64,000 bases of DNA from Bisporella sp. PMI_857 (Eukaryota > Ascomycota > Leotiomycetes > Helotiales > Helotiaceae). The position numbers and the translations under genes were made by a program. The notes under the pieces are model-generated. The model did not search any database, was not told where the DNA came from, and saw nothing but the letters and a program-made list of their open reading frames with translations. The stretch's first letter is position 1, and every line of letters starts with the position of its first letter. Shown here one piece after another: positions 32,396 through 44,414 of the stretch. Location of the stretch: the NCBI GenBank assembly GCA_021307315.1, contig JAJSPD010000023.1:186001-250000 (forward strand), read 5' to 3'.

Positions 32396-34431
32396 TCACT
32401 TCTGCTTCCGAGGTCGGCCACGTGGCTTCTTTATAGCTTTCTCACTACGTGCATCAGACGGTCCAATAACCAGATCGTTTTCCACTTCGGGCTGCTTCTG
32501 CCGTCCCTCTCCAGTGGAAGTAATGAGACCCTTCTCAGACTCTAGGTTACAAGATACCAAGAGACAATAGAACCACAGAGCATGAGCTACTGCCTGCCCA
32601 TTTGCCGGGATATACCCATTTTGCTTCTGCTCTGAATAATGCTCCAACGTGTACGGATTGCTGACTCAGTCCTATCTGAGAATTTCTTAAAAATCCATTC
32701 CCAAGGCTTATCTTCCTTCTTGTATGCGGCTAAGCGCTGCTCATCCAGCATTGACCACCTGTTGTGCTTGACTTTGCATGTATTTTCCTATGTTTCATCA
32801 TTTGAATTCCCGTTGTCATCACTATTGGATTCAAAACTTTTGTCGTTTATACACTGTCCATATGTGACAGAAATAGATTCGCATCTATGCTATGATGGCG
32901 CCGAGCAGGCACTACTCCATTATGACTTAGGCTGGGACCCGCCATGGCTGAAAGAACTAATTTATTAGATAGAAGTTGGGATGGTGTATAACGGCTGATT
33001 CCAGTCAAGAGGAATGTATGCTGGTCTGTTGGCTTAACCGTAAAGTCCTCGATCTCTCCTACATGGCCGATGCTTTCAATAAGTTGAGTTAGGTGGCGGA
33101 AAGAAACTCTTTGGTTATCACAGCCATCCTGGACTAATGCTGTAAAGGACCAGCAGTGCAAAGAGTGTGGACGGAATGTGATACCGGTCAGCGTTGGAAG
33201 GACAGCTCCAGGTGATCCTCTACGGCTGTATGCCAACTCTGCATCCGTGGCCGTGATCACAGAAGGCGCAGACGAAGGCAGCTGACCCTTAGGGCTAGAG
33301 GCAGCGACGACTCGGGATCTTCGATGAAGAGGATGGCGTGACTTAGGAGAGTGCCGATGGGATTTCACGTGTACTTTCTCTTTGTGGATAGATCTCTGCC
33401 GAAAATGATGCTTGCGCCTCTTGGGCGTTTGGATATCAAAAGACGAGGACGGCGTTTTCCGCTTCTTAAGACATGGTCCTTTATCATCACCATCCTTATC
33501 TAAGTCGAACTCGTTGATGGGCTCGTCGTCGCTTTCACCAGCGCTCTTGTTCTCTACCTCACAATAGTTTGGTTCCAGTAATGGGTCGCAGGAGTTCAGC
33601 AGCTGCGGTGGCTGGGCTGGCTGTGTGTATCCATAAATATCGTCAGACGGATAGGCACCACTATCCCATCTGTGGCCAGCCTCCCCTGCTACATCATTCG
33701 CCTGCGGCAATGTTTCATTCTCATGATTGTGTTTATCTTCCTTTTGCTCCAACTCCTGCTGATGCTCCTTTTCAACGGGCCCATTATAGAGTTCGGATCC
33801 AGTCGACTCTGTGCTGTTGTGGTTGTGCAATAGCTCGCTTGAAAGAGAGTTAGGGGAGCTACAGGGGTGTAGAATTTGGCATTGAAGCTCCTTGATTGCT
33901 AAGGAGCTGGCATGGATCTGTATTATGGAAGTCGAAACTATCAGTGTTGTGCCATTCCTCGAGGCTTGAGGAATGCGCTGAGAGTCCTATGTCCACGGCG
34001 TTTATGTTATCAAGAAGGGTTACATCCAGCATTGCACTTTCAGTACTAACGGTCCCGCTATTGACGGCTTCAGAAGCACTTGAATCGTCGATTCTTAAAT
34101 AGCCGACTGGGCCATCTACACTACGTCAGCAGGCTGCTCGTTTATTTCCACAAGGGCGATAGGCCAACTCACCTGGATCCCCGCCTGAGTTGTCGCTTGA
34201 CACTGACCTGCTGTGGTCGATGAAGTCTTCCCTTCCCTCTGAAGCTGATCCCTCTATTCTGCGGAGTGTTTCCTTCGGGCCAGAATCCTCCTTTTGTAGT
34301 CTGCTATACAAGAGTTCTTCGATATGGAGTTCGGTTTCGTCGCTGCTGCTGGCGCCGCTGGGGAAAGAGCTCATTTCTACTAAAAATTCCTTGTCAGTCA
34401 AGGTTCCACGGTTTGGACATTTCCACTTCAT
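32396..34431 (-). CDS. Myb/SANT and AT-hook nuclear protein
   Basis: The gene runs on the minus strand from the ATG at 34431. Exon 1 ends at 34173 with donor GTGAGT, and the next exon starts at 34115 after a GTGTAG acceptor (phase 1). Coding continues to about 33866, where the frame changes at a CTGTAG...CTAAC...TTTCAAG segment (see findings). It then runs to about 32860 and, after an intron of about 65 nt ending ACATAG, to the Myb exon. That exon has W-S-M-L-D-E-Q-R-L-A-A-Y-K-K-E and I-F-K-K-F-S-D-R-T, then A-I-R-T-R-W. A 74-nt GTATAT...CTAG intron leads to the last exon, which ends K-K-P-R-G-R-P-R-K-Q-K, a classical AT-hook. The middle is acidic then Lys/Arg/His-rich (nuclear signal), and holds a conserved L-H-C-W-S-F-T-A-L-V-Q-D segment. 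It is a likely DNA-binding regulator. Confidence 0.65.
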
Positions 34432-36056
34432 TTTATACCTGGAATCCCGGCCCCAACGCCTGTTATTTTGCTGCACCGCAGCTTATCGAATATACCGGAT
34501 TGCTTGGGAGCAGGTTTGCGAGCTGCTGTGCTTTTCAACCGTGGGCGAGTTGGCACATAACTGTAAGGGATTGTGCTGAAAGTAGCCATTCTAAGCTTGT
34601 GGAAATGATTGGAAATTATTCTAGAGATTCTTTGTGTGCTACCGCTAGCTGAGAAGTGGACTGTCTTAAAAAAAGCAAAGAATTGGAAATCAATGGGTTT
34701 ATGTAGCTTGCTCACCTACCTTTACACAACTAGAATTCGCTTTGACCGCCACACTCGCGCCATGCCGTGCCAGCCAAATCTTTTACCGCTAATATTGCCT
34801 TTTTCTTTATGCTGCTCGTCTCGCAGAAAGTCTCACCTCCCATTTCAGCCGAGAAGCCCTGCCCTGCTCTGAACAGCTCAATCCTGCGCCCGTCTTAAAA
34901 TATGCCCTGCTATGCTTCATTACCTCCACTATTTTATGCACGACAAGTCGGCTGATTATACGCTCTCCTTTTAATCTGAGGCAAGGCCATGAAGCTGATC
35001 AGAAGGGCCGTGACGATCGAACAAAAAACAGGGTCGTGTGACGACGCATATTGCTATAGCCGGCCTTGGAAAGGCTTCCGGCAGGTTTGTTGATACCAGG
35101 TATGCTTTGTCTCTGGTATATTGACGTTTATGCACACAGCTTGCACGGTTATAACCGGTGTGCACATGAAGCCTCGTATGATCCTGCCGTCTCAAATCAG
35201 CTCATATCCGTGCCGACTAAATGTAGATGCAACGTCGCAGAAAGAGAGCTCGCCAGGCAGCTGCTACCACGTACTCACCGAGGGCGCAGCTAGCAGATGC
35301 CAGGGCATGCCATCCTGGGGGATTTCTGCTACTGGCAGAGTGCTGCAATGGAAGGAGGCTTGGCCCACAGCAGCTTACACATCCGAGGGTTTCTGGGGCA
35401 CTAGATTCTCACATGTTGCAATAGCGAGTCAGTCCCAGGGCGCTTAGAGTCTGCTCAGCTCGTATTATAGCCAATGCTATGCGGAATCCGCATTACAAAA
35501 AGTCTGCACTATCGAGATTTGCAGAGATCCTGCTCTATCTATAATCTCAGCTGCAGCGTGATTGGAGCCTGATCGGGACAGAAAGACCGAAATGAAGGCT
35601 GGCACACAGGCATGAAACAGACACATGAGCCACGCGTTATGGCCAACCAGGCGTAGTGGGGTTTGTTGGAAGAGAAGGAAGGAGAGCAAGCAGCGCGAGA
35701 TGGAAGGAGCGGTGGTTCTTATACCTCGCGAAAACGGTGGCAGGCCTGTGCACGCGCCTTGCCTGATGCGGGGGTCGCGGTTTCCTGATGCGTACTTGCC
35801 GTCTGGTTTATTACTAAGTTATTAATACCTTAAAATCGGGGTTTTTGGTGTAAAGTGTGCGGAAGGGGGTGCATGGACTTATGATCTAAGGACAAATAGT
35901 AGAGCCGAACGGAAACCTCAGGCAGAAGTTTCCTTTATATCACTTAATTAACCAGAGCATGAACTATCAAACAAAGGGTAGATTTATAGCGATTCTCGTT
36001 GAGTCCCTCATACAAAAAACTGCCTGCTACGGTACATCTTCTATTTCGAGGCATGC
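34432..36056. other. Region without clear genes
   Basis: Several short open frames occur on both strands (for example 34609-34872, 35066-35447 and 35477-35689), but none has a recognisable domain or a consistent splice partner. I see no direct or inverted terminal repeats. Confidence 0.35.
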
Positions 36057-36792
36057 CTAACCTTCGTTCGATTCAGCCATGGAATACTCCGTTAAGTAAG
36101 TAAGTAAGGACCCTTTCGGTAGCGTTCTGTTTCTTAATTTCTTCAATCTATCACTTTGACGATGCTTTCTGCGCACCGTCTTCAACTCCTTCAATCTCTC
36201 ATTTCGACGATGCTCTCTGCGGTCTCTCCTCACTACAGCCCAGACTGAAAAATGCAAGAGCTCGTTAGCGTTCTGTGTTATTTCCTCTTTTTCGAATCTG
36301 TTTTCAACGCGCTGCCAGCAAGCTCTCGTGTCATCCCAATCTTTCAGCACCCTCAGAAACTTAGTCTCTGCGATGAGTTGTTCACCGAAGTGCTATAACC
36401 CCTTATCTGCGCTATGCTCTTCCGCGCGGATTTGATCAAAAAATTCATGATTCTCGAGGTACTCGTTGGTGGTTGAAGATAAGTCTTTATGAGGGCTGTC
36501 ACCTCTGCAGATGAAATATGGCCAACGTTATTGAAGCATCAAGCTGATGATACTCGATATGACCAATATTGCCAATAATGGTCTCAATTGCTGGCAGCAT
36601 CGTTCTAGGAACGAGTTCCAAGTTGATATTAAGCTCAGGTGCTCCAGGTAGTGTTGGTACAACGACAGGCCAAAGCCAAGAGAGTTTATCGAGAACGTAA
36701 CATCGAAGACGACCTTCTAGTGGATCAAATTGGCTTGAAGAAGACCCCTGTCTCGTAGTGTAAAGGTGCATTCGGGCTCTGTAGATTCGCAA
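36057..36792 (-). pseudogene. Degraded gene with Arg/Lys-rich repeat tail
   Basis: Minus-strand coding-like pieces lie in order. The first (36792-36499) has E-L-R-I-Y-R-A-R-M-H-L-Y upstream and P-T-L-P-G-A-P-E-L-N-I-N-L-E-L. A second piece (about 36500-36400) has T-N-E-Y-L-E-N-H-E-F-F-D-Q-I-R. After an in-frame TAG at about 36398 it continues as H-F-G-E-Q-L-I-A-E-T-K-F-L and then V-L-K-D-W-D-D-T-R-A-C-W to the stop at 36057. The tail has two copies of a basic repeat (E-R-L-K-E-L-K-T-V-R-R-K-H-R / D-R-L-K-K-L-R-N-R), also visible as a repeat of about 50 bp at 36140-36240. The frame change and internal stop suggest a pseudogene, unless unrecognised introns remove them. The family is unknown. 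Confidence 0.35.
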
Positions 36793-38825
36793 TTCGTATG
36801 GTACTTTTTCGGTATCAATTTGTGAAGGTATTCTGGCGAATTGGTGTGGAAAATGATTTTACTGTTATGGGCAGCCATTGCGCTCTAGGTATACGAGGGT
36901 ACCAGCTCCAGGTTTGATGATAATCAAGAGCTATTGTATCTGCGGTGAGTGTAAAGTAGGGAAGTAAGGCTCGTTAAGAAATGAATAGTAAAGAATAAGG
37001 TTGGAAGGCGGGGCAGCGGACTATATGCATTTTCAAGATTGAGGCCAGCAAGTAGATTTCTATGCATTAACAGTGACTCTAAGCAGTCATCAGCTAGGGT
37101 GCTTCCAAGTATTATCGAATGGGAGTGCTTAATCAACTGTGACAAGAAACATCCACCAAGTCCTGCACGATTCTCTCGTAGTCTACGCCACACCCATTTT
37201 CTGTTGCAGGCACTGGTGCTCAAATGAACTCGTTCTTGACCTTATCCTTTTCTGGTGCTTCTAACAGCAACACGCGGCCCTGCAGTGTTGTGATCTGCTG
37301 TTCCTCCTTATGGACCAACGAATTCACAGGCTCATAAGGCACCCTTCACCGCTGCTGAAAAAGCCCGGCTGCACAAGGACTTTGAAGCTGACATCCTTTA
37401 TTTACGCTTAATCATTTATTGGTGATCGCTGGATCGTGTTACATTGGGTCGAGATACGAGCTACCGCCGCCCGCAGCTGCATCGCCACCTCTTGGTGACT
37501 ACAGGAGCCAAACTTTGCCTTGTTATGGCGCTTATGTGGATATGAGCTGGCCAATCGAGGGGTTGCCACACGGTCATCTGGTTAGATGGCATATTGCAGA
37601 AGGACGTATCCGTTAGACCATACTTTGCGCCAAATATAGCGCAACAGTTGCGATGTGCTTTATGCTTTGCGCTAGTGTGTGGTGAGAGAGTTAAGTTCTA
37701 CCCGCATGCTTGTGCAGATGACCATCTGTACAAGAAACTGCTTCATCAGAGCTTTTTTTAAGTAGAGCTATGGTTGGGCATACCGCCGGTGAGAAGCCCG
37801 CTGAAGCCTGCTGAGAAGCCTCCTGAAGGTGGAGTACTTGGAAAGGGCATTCTATGCTCTTTTCATCTCACAAAAGGGGACATTTGGGAGACTGGGAAAC
37901 AATTAGCGTTAGAACCCTCAGCTACCGGAGTGTCAGCCTGCCTCCTTTTGAGCTCAGTCACGGGAAGCCGAACTAGCAAGTCTTCGCTGTGCTTTTTGGC
38001 CCTCTAGATGATTGAAATGCTTCTGGGATCTAGTATCTCTTGCTCGCATCCATGAACCATGCTAATTATCCCGCATATCGAATACTATCCATCTGGTCAG
38101 GCACATCCATGCCATCCTACAACGATAGGGTGTTTAGTGGCTCAGTTTATTCGATCCGCATAATCATGGACGATGCCCAGCACTTCTGCCTTTTGGTCAC
38201 TATAGGAAAGAGCGAATGGCAGTACAAATATCCTTCAAGGTGAATCAGATGCCTAGCATCATGCACCGTGGCATCAAGCATACAGGGTGCTTGAGCATGG
38301 GATAATCCAACCTCGCTCGTCCAACGGAATGTCTCATATCCGAGAAGCCTCGAGAAGCTCGGCCATACCTGTTTAGGATTCGGCTGAAAGCAAGGTGATG
38401 CAGAAGTTTTTGACAGCGCCACCCGTCAAGGAGTTTGGTACTTAGTGTTAAGCAATCCCTAGAAGCCAGCCTCAACTATTCTTTTCAGTTCAAGCACAAT
38501 CTGGAATAAGCATGAGCGACTCATCTATTGAATTTTCGTCAGATGTTGATCTAACAATGGACATCGATCAGGGGATGTTGCACGTGACCCCCCCTTTCCT
38601 TTAAGCGAGAACTCGTGAAGTTGTGATGTATCCTATCAGAAATTGACTAAGTTCAACCACCATAATTCTGCATATATAAATTTTATTTTAAAAGACATGT
38701 TTCACTTTTGAAGCTTTTGCAGGTTCACTGTTAATTAAATTATATGATACCTTATAAGCGTAGCAATTCAATGGAATTGCTGCTGTGAAACCCTTTGAAC
38801 TAGCAGGGTACATCAACACGCATAC
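36793..38825. other. Region without clear genes, partly similar to 39.8-40.3 kb
   Basis: No convincing gene is seen. The segment around 38360-38420 resembles 40118-40160 in the plus strand (shared TGTTTAGGATTC and AAGCAAGG/ACGCAAGG stretches), which suggests an old duplication. A short frame beginning with ATG at 38513 (S-D-S-S-I-E-F-S-S-D-V-D) could be a leftover exon. Confidence 0.3.
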
Positions 38826-39392
38826 TCAACGTTCTACATCATGCCTATGCCGACGGTATGCCTGAATAGTTCCGTCGAGTCGTCTAAACAGTTGCTTCGA
38901 TCGCTTTCGAAGCCGGCGTCTATCGCATCTTAATGTACGGCTCCGCTCTATCAGCTCTTTAACCAAACGCCGTATCCTTGTCTCATGAATGGCTAAAGCA
39001 TCAAGCCTAGTCATATGACGTAGTGTTGTGAGTCGAGAAGATATTTCTTGTTGTGCTCGCTCGGAGAGCGTGGGGGCTCTCTGCACTTCCCACCTGAAAT
39101 TCCAAAATTGCTAGTCTAGGTTATTTATTTTCCTCGGGATACTGCGAATCTAGCTTGCCTTTCTTTCGTAATCAGGAGTATTAGGTAGGAATATGTCTGT
39201 GAGACTGTTCTTATTCATCACAGTTAATGAGCCACTCCATGTTGAAGATGCTTGACTGAAAGATACAAGCGCCTTTGAGCACAGGATAAAGATTCGATCG
39301 TAAGCAATATTGGAGGCGGTTTTGATAACCCTCTCAAATGTGAAGCAGGAAGGCTGAGTGCTCGGTGGGGTGATGTTCGAAAATATGGCCAT
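38826..39392 (-). CDS. Two-exon basic orphan protein, 172 aa, GC-AG intron
   Basis: Exon 1 is complement(39159-39392) from an ATG. The 48-nt intron (complement 39111-39158) starts GCAAGC and ends GACTAG. Exon 2 is complement(38826-39110). Exon 1 alone would stop two codons past the donor, and exon 2 is open from the acceptor with matching phase 0. The N-terminal half is mixed alpha/beta (F-E-R-V-I-K-T-A-S-N-I-A-Y-D-R-I-F-I). The C-terminal half is a strongly basic helical region (R-I-R-R-L-V-K-E-L-I-E-R, R-R-R-L-R-K-R-S-K). No family is recognised. The GC donor is unusual but follows the known GC-AG consensus. Confidence 0.45.
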
Positions 39393-40275
39393 GTAGGCAC
39401 CACGGGTTAATTCCTAGTGGCGGAAGTTGTAACCAATTTGTGCTGGATCCCGAGTCTGAAACTTCGGCACATGACCGACTTGGATTGGTACCCAGAGTTG
39501 AAGTGTGGGGGCTTAGATTTGGGCTCGCCGGCTGGCATGAGCTCAGGTACCCTCCCGTTGTCAGTACGCTGTAGGAATCTGATTCAATGGTGTCAGTACA
39601 TCACTGGTCTGCAATCTAAGAATTAGGCTCTGTGGTGATAGCCCGTTCCTACACAGTGGAGGCGAAATGCTTTTGTGAGAGCACCTTCCTTTGCCAATTC
39701 TTTGCTCATATTACCTCCCGCCGTATGAAGATGAGCCCACAGCCCGTGTAACACCATCTTCTTGGTCATCGTTCAGTCTGCCAAAGGCGCTCTTGCTGTG
39801 CATTTCGATATCCTGGGATATTGAAATGTTTCTGGTATACGGGCCTTGGGCTTATCAGGACCTTCATGTTCAAAACTCTTCTGCTGATTCGGCCGGCCAT
39901 ACTGCGGAGGAGTGCTTAACACCCGGTCTCGACGATGAGCGAATGATAGCATCTAATGTCTGTCTGGGCGAGAACGCTAGGCATTCTGCGTTCTTGTCAC
40001 AAGGAGAGTGTCTGTCTGAAGGGGGGTGGAGGGGTATAGCGATTGGACAGTCTTGGCTCGTCTATCAACAGCAAGGTATCATGCCGGAGATCCCATCCTT
40101 GTTTGGGCTACAACACATGTTTAGGATTCAGCCAAACGCAAGGCAACGCAGCACTCCCACAGGCACACCAACAAAGGACCTGAGTACTTAACTCCGGATA
40201 GTCCCCAGTGACCATGTCCCACAGACGCTCTACTCTTGTAGCACCTTTCTCAGATTTTTATTCGGAAGGCACACA

Positions 40276-43200
40276 ATGGACGTGAGCAACTTATCAGCAG
40301 AAATTTGGCCAAATGCCGCTCAGACAATGAATGTGCAACCAGACCGATTACTTGACCCCTGGTCAAACGACACTGTCAATTCTGGCAATGTGTTTGATGA
40401 TTCTATGTCCCTATTCAAACAGTTCGTCTCTGCTGTAACTGAAGATACTATAAATGGCCTACAGAACCAGCCAGAGGTGGGTTGAGGTTATTGTCTGTTC
40501 CTGCAAATGGTTAATAGTTCTTTGTAGTTTCCGGCACTTGTGCGAGATTTGTGCATGAAGGCGCCGTCCATTGCTCTTAAATTTGCGAATGAGACATTCG
40601 ATTGCCTTGGAGATGATTCTGGAACCGAAGTTTGGGGCCGTGACAATAATGAGCCAGGTGTTGGTTCTAGGAGGCGGTCGGGGAGAAAAGGGGCGAACAC
40701 CAATTACCAGATTCCCAAATCCTCCAGACTGCGAGCTAAGACCAACAGTACCGGAGCTGACACCTCCCAAGAAGATGAGGTCACGTGCCTGTTCCGTCAC
40801 GACGATTCCTCCATCAACCCAAGTACAGAAACTCTCGTGGTGGAGAGCTCGCTTTTAGGATTGGACGACTTCCAAAAAGAAATACAGGGCCAGCCTCACC
40901 CCCGCAGTCGCTCCGTATCACCCGTACGCAATACCTCATCACCGCCCCAACAGAAGGTACCCTGTGGTGGCTACGATCCTGATCTGGGTCTCGTCGACAG
41001 AGAGCCTCCGGTGGTGCTCAAAGAAGTGACTGGGAGGAGTGAGGACAGCGCTGGCACACTCCGCCTAGAAGAGGCAGAAAAGGAGGAGCAAATAGCACTG
41101 CCAAATTCCAAGGAGTCAACGTCCAGTGACCGACCTACACTAACCGCCTCTTCCCATGAAGAGCCAACCACACCTGCATCAATCTCATCAGCACTGGGAC
41201 GACAAAGTAGACTTGAGACACCTCTGTCTGATGATGAAACCAACACGTCAAATACGACTTTAGAAATGGGGTCGCTTCTGTCGCCACTGACGCAATATGA
41301 CCAGACGGCATCTTTGTCAGGTAAGGATAGTACGGGTTGCCCAGAGACACCTCTATTGCGACCATCCAAGATGACACAGCAGCAGCTCAGCCAGGGGAGC
41401 AATGATGCTACACAAGTGCAAAACTCCGGCGAGAAACAATTGATTTTAGCACAAGAAAATCAAACTATTGCACCACTCGCCCCGCTTACAGAATCTCCGT
41501 CTTTTGACGACATGGTCGCCAATTCTGTTCAAATAGTCTACGAGATGAGCAAGTGTCAGGAGGTTGTAACAGATGTTCATTCAAAAATTCTCAGGGGTTT
41601 ACGGTCAAAGCTTGACAATACAGTGGCCCTGACTCTTGCTCCAGAAAGACAGGGCTCCACCACACTGGACCCTATAAAGTGGTCATCTTCTATGTGGATC
41701 AACATGTTGGAAGTAGGTCATAACCGTTCTAGAAAATCGTCTATCTTCAACATGATAGAATGGATCGGTGCCTCGGAGTGGTTTGACGCTGAGATCGAGG
41801 AAGCTGAGAAGGCGCCGCCGCCTACGAAACGCGGGGTTCCTAGAAAACGTCTGGCAACCATAATTCTGATTAAATATATGAAAGAGGCATATGGTATTAC
41901 GGAAATAGAAGCCACGGGAACACTCGCCTTTAAAAACAGTGAGGATTGCCCATCGTTCATGGACTCGGCAAAGGTTGAGAAGAAGTTTTTTGACGCAAGA
42001 AGACTTCGGCTGAACGTGGTTATCCAGAGAGGGCGAATATTGCGTCGCCTGGTTCAGGCGACTCATTTGGGAATTCTTTTCGATGAAAATATCTGGTAAG
42101 CCAGTTCTGTATTCCATATATCATGGCATTCACTAATTGTACGATAATTGCTAGGAAGTATATAAAATCGGGGCAAGAACACGTCAACAGGCTAGCGGAA
42201 ACTTTCCAAGCAGACCCGCGAAAGATGAAACTTCTTTCGATTCTCGATGAACAAGTAGAACTGCTAGCCAAGGAAGGGCGGCCAAACCTGAGCAGCCTCT
42301 TTGACTCCCTTGAAACAAACTCCTTGATATCATCCGAGGAGGTCTCAAACCTACGAACTGAGTATGGTCTGGAAGAAGTAAGTCTCAAAATTTGGATGTC
42401 GCACACATACGCTAACATCTACGTCCAAATAACAGGAACCAGTGTCACAGCTTTGCCTTGAAGCTGCTATTAACCGAGTCGTAGAAGAGATTGGTCATGT
42501 TCTCGGCAAGTCTATCGTCGGTGATCAGGACTGTATCATGATAAATGGTACAGGAGAACTTTCGTGTGGCATGTTCAACAGGCTTCGTTCCAGGGCATGG
42601 CTCAAAAATTGGGATATTGCCGCCGCTCTGGAGATGGCCGATAAGTCCCCATCCGTAAGACACTATCTGAGCATCCCATTTCATAAGGAAGATATAAATG
42701 GCAAGATCATGCCGATTTCCAATCCTTTGAGGGGCTGGAGAAAGAAGATCGATGACTGGAGGGCCGAGGTTGAAAATGATATCGAGCGCCAGCAGGTATA
42801 CATTTGTCCATTAAATGTCAGTGCAAACCACTTCACACTGCTCGAAATCAACGAAGAGACGAAGATGATCTATCACTATGACTCGATGGCAAGCCCTGGG
42901 ATTCGTCAGCGAAAAAAAAAATCCTCGCTAGTTGGACGCGCAATTGAGGTACGTGGACTGAACAGCTACCTGAAGCAAGTACTAATCTTTCACAGGCGGA
43001 GTTCAGACACCTAGGATTCAAGTACGCTGAGGCAGTAAGTATGTAAGATGACACATTTTTTGGTGCTAACTCGGTAACCAGCCTACTCCCCAGCAGGAAG
43101 ATAGCTGGAGTTGCGGTCTAATGGTCATACGCAACGCCAAACGGCGGATGAACGGTCTCGCAGTCGGCGGGTGGCACGATAGAGTGAATCCAGACCGTGT

Positions 43201-43366
43201 TATTAGAGATATAGTGGGTGATTGTCAGGTGTTCCTTGCAAACGGTGCGCTTCAGCCAAGCCCATTGTCCAAGAAACGCAAAAGGATTGTCGAAGACCTT
43301 CAAGACGATATTGAGCAGCCGAGTCGTAGTTCCAAAAGACTTCGGGATATCACTAAGGATTCGTAG
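40276..43366 (+). CDS. Ulp1/SENP-like (C48) cysteine protease, six exons, about 942 aa
   Basis: Exons are 40276-40476, 40528-42095, 42155-42377, 42436-42948, 42996-43034 and 43082-43366. The introns are 47-58 nt with GTGGGT, GTAAGC, GTAAGT, GTACGT and GTAAGT donors, and phase is kept throughout. Residues about 70-430 are acidic, Ser/Thr/Pro-rich and disordered. A helical region of about 250 residues follows. The C-terminal catalytic domain has V-Y-I-C-P-L-N-V-S-A-N-H-F-T-L-L (catalytic His), I-Y-H-Y-D-S-M (Asp), and P-Q-Q-E-D-S-W-S-C-G-L-M-V-I-R-N-A (Gln and nucleophile Cys), the order expected of the C48 family. It ends in a Lys/Arg-rich nuclear-signal-like tail. C48 enzymes remove or mature SUMO-type modifiers. 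All four active-site residues are present, so activity is plausible. The next gene is the JmjC-SET protein. Confidence 0.8.
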
Positions 43367-44414
43367 ATCGCTCTCGATACGATGAGACCCATATTTGGTA
43401 TTTGCGAGAGATGAAATTGTTACCAGCTTGTCGAGAAACGCATTGCTTTAAAATTATTTCGTTACCTTATATGTCAATTGACGCAGAATTACGTTCAAGC
43501 TTGTTCAAGGTAATGCAACCTTCACCTTCGAAGGCATCGAAGCTCGTGATGTGAAAACATGAGCATACTTCATTCCTCGTTTACAGAATACAAGAAGGTT
43601 GCTCCATATTGCGCAACAAGAAGCATATGTGAGTGTTTCCAGTCTAAATCTTAAAGCGATTCTCCATTTTGACATCAATTTTCGCGAATTTCGGAGGAAA
43701 ATTAATGCTCTATCGCACAATTTGCTGCCTGAATTTGCGCTTGGCGCTCAAACCAACTGGGAGTGGGGGATACTAATTTTAAAGTTCGGAGGTTCGCTTA
43801 CGGCAGCTATCTGCTTGTCAAAATCCGATGAGAACATGTCAGCTCTTTGAAAATTTTACTTTTTAAAGCTCTAAGTTGGTAGAATTGTGGCTAGTGCAGC
43901 TATCAAGCCAAGAATTTTCTGGCAATAGCATTCGATCTTAGGTTAGCCCAGATAACTGTTGGTGGACAAGTTAAGACTGTTCAATCGCTGTACTTTTTAC
44001 CTTTAGACAGACACGTGAAATCTCGCCTAAAGTGATCGTTCAATTATAACCACCACTGGTGGCCTTCTTAAGAATGCTTACATGATCCAGAGGCTAATGA
44101 GGAAGCTCATCTGACTCAAATATTAGAATAATGGGGACACATTATTTGTATGTAAATTACTGAGCTCTTACTATCCTTGCATGTGTTGTTACTATGGCTA
44201 TAATTGTTGTTAACGTCAAACACACCTTAAAAAGTCGTTAGGTCACGAGTGTGCGCTACCAATGATCTTGCCTTAAATGGTCAGGCGGCTGAGTCAGCGC
44301 TTGGTATTTTCCGATGAGACCTCTGCACCCCTTCTCCGCCTTTACAGGTTCAGCATCAATGTCAGCAACCCATTTTAAGCGCATCTTGTTTCTAGCCTTT
44401 CTTTGAGATTCACG
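43367..44414. other. Intergenic region between C48 protease and JmjC-SET genes
   Basis: About 1 kb without a supported gene. Short frames at 43505-43850 have no domain or splice partner. It presumably holds the JmjC-SET promoter, but no clear TATA box is seen. Confidence 0.4.
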
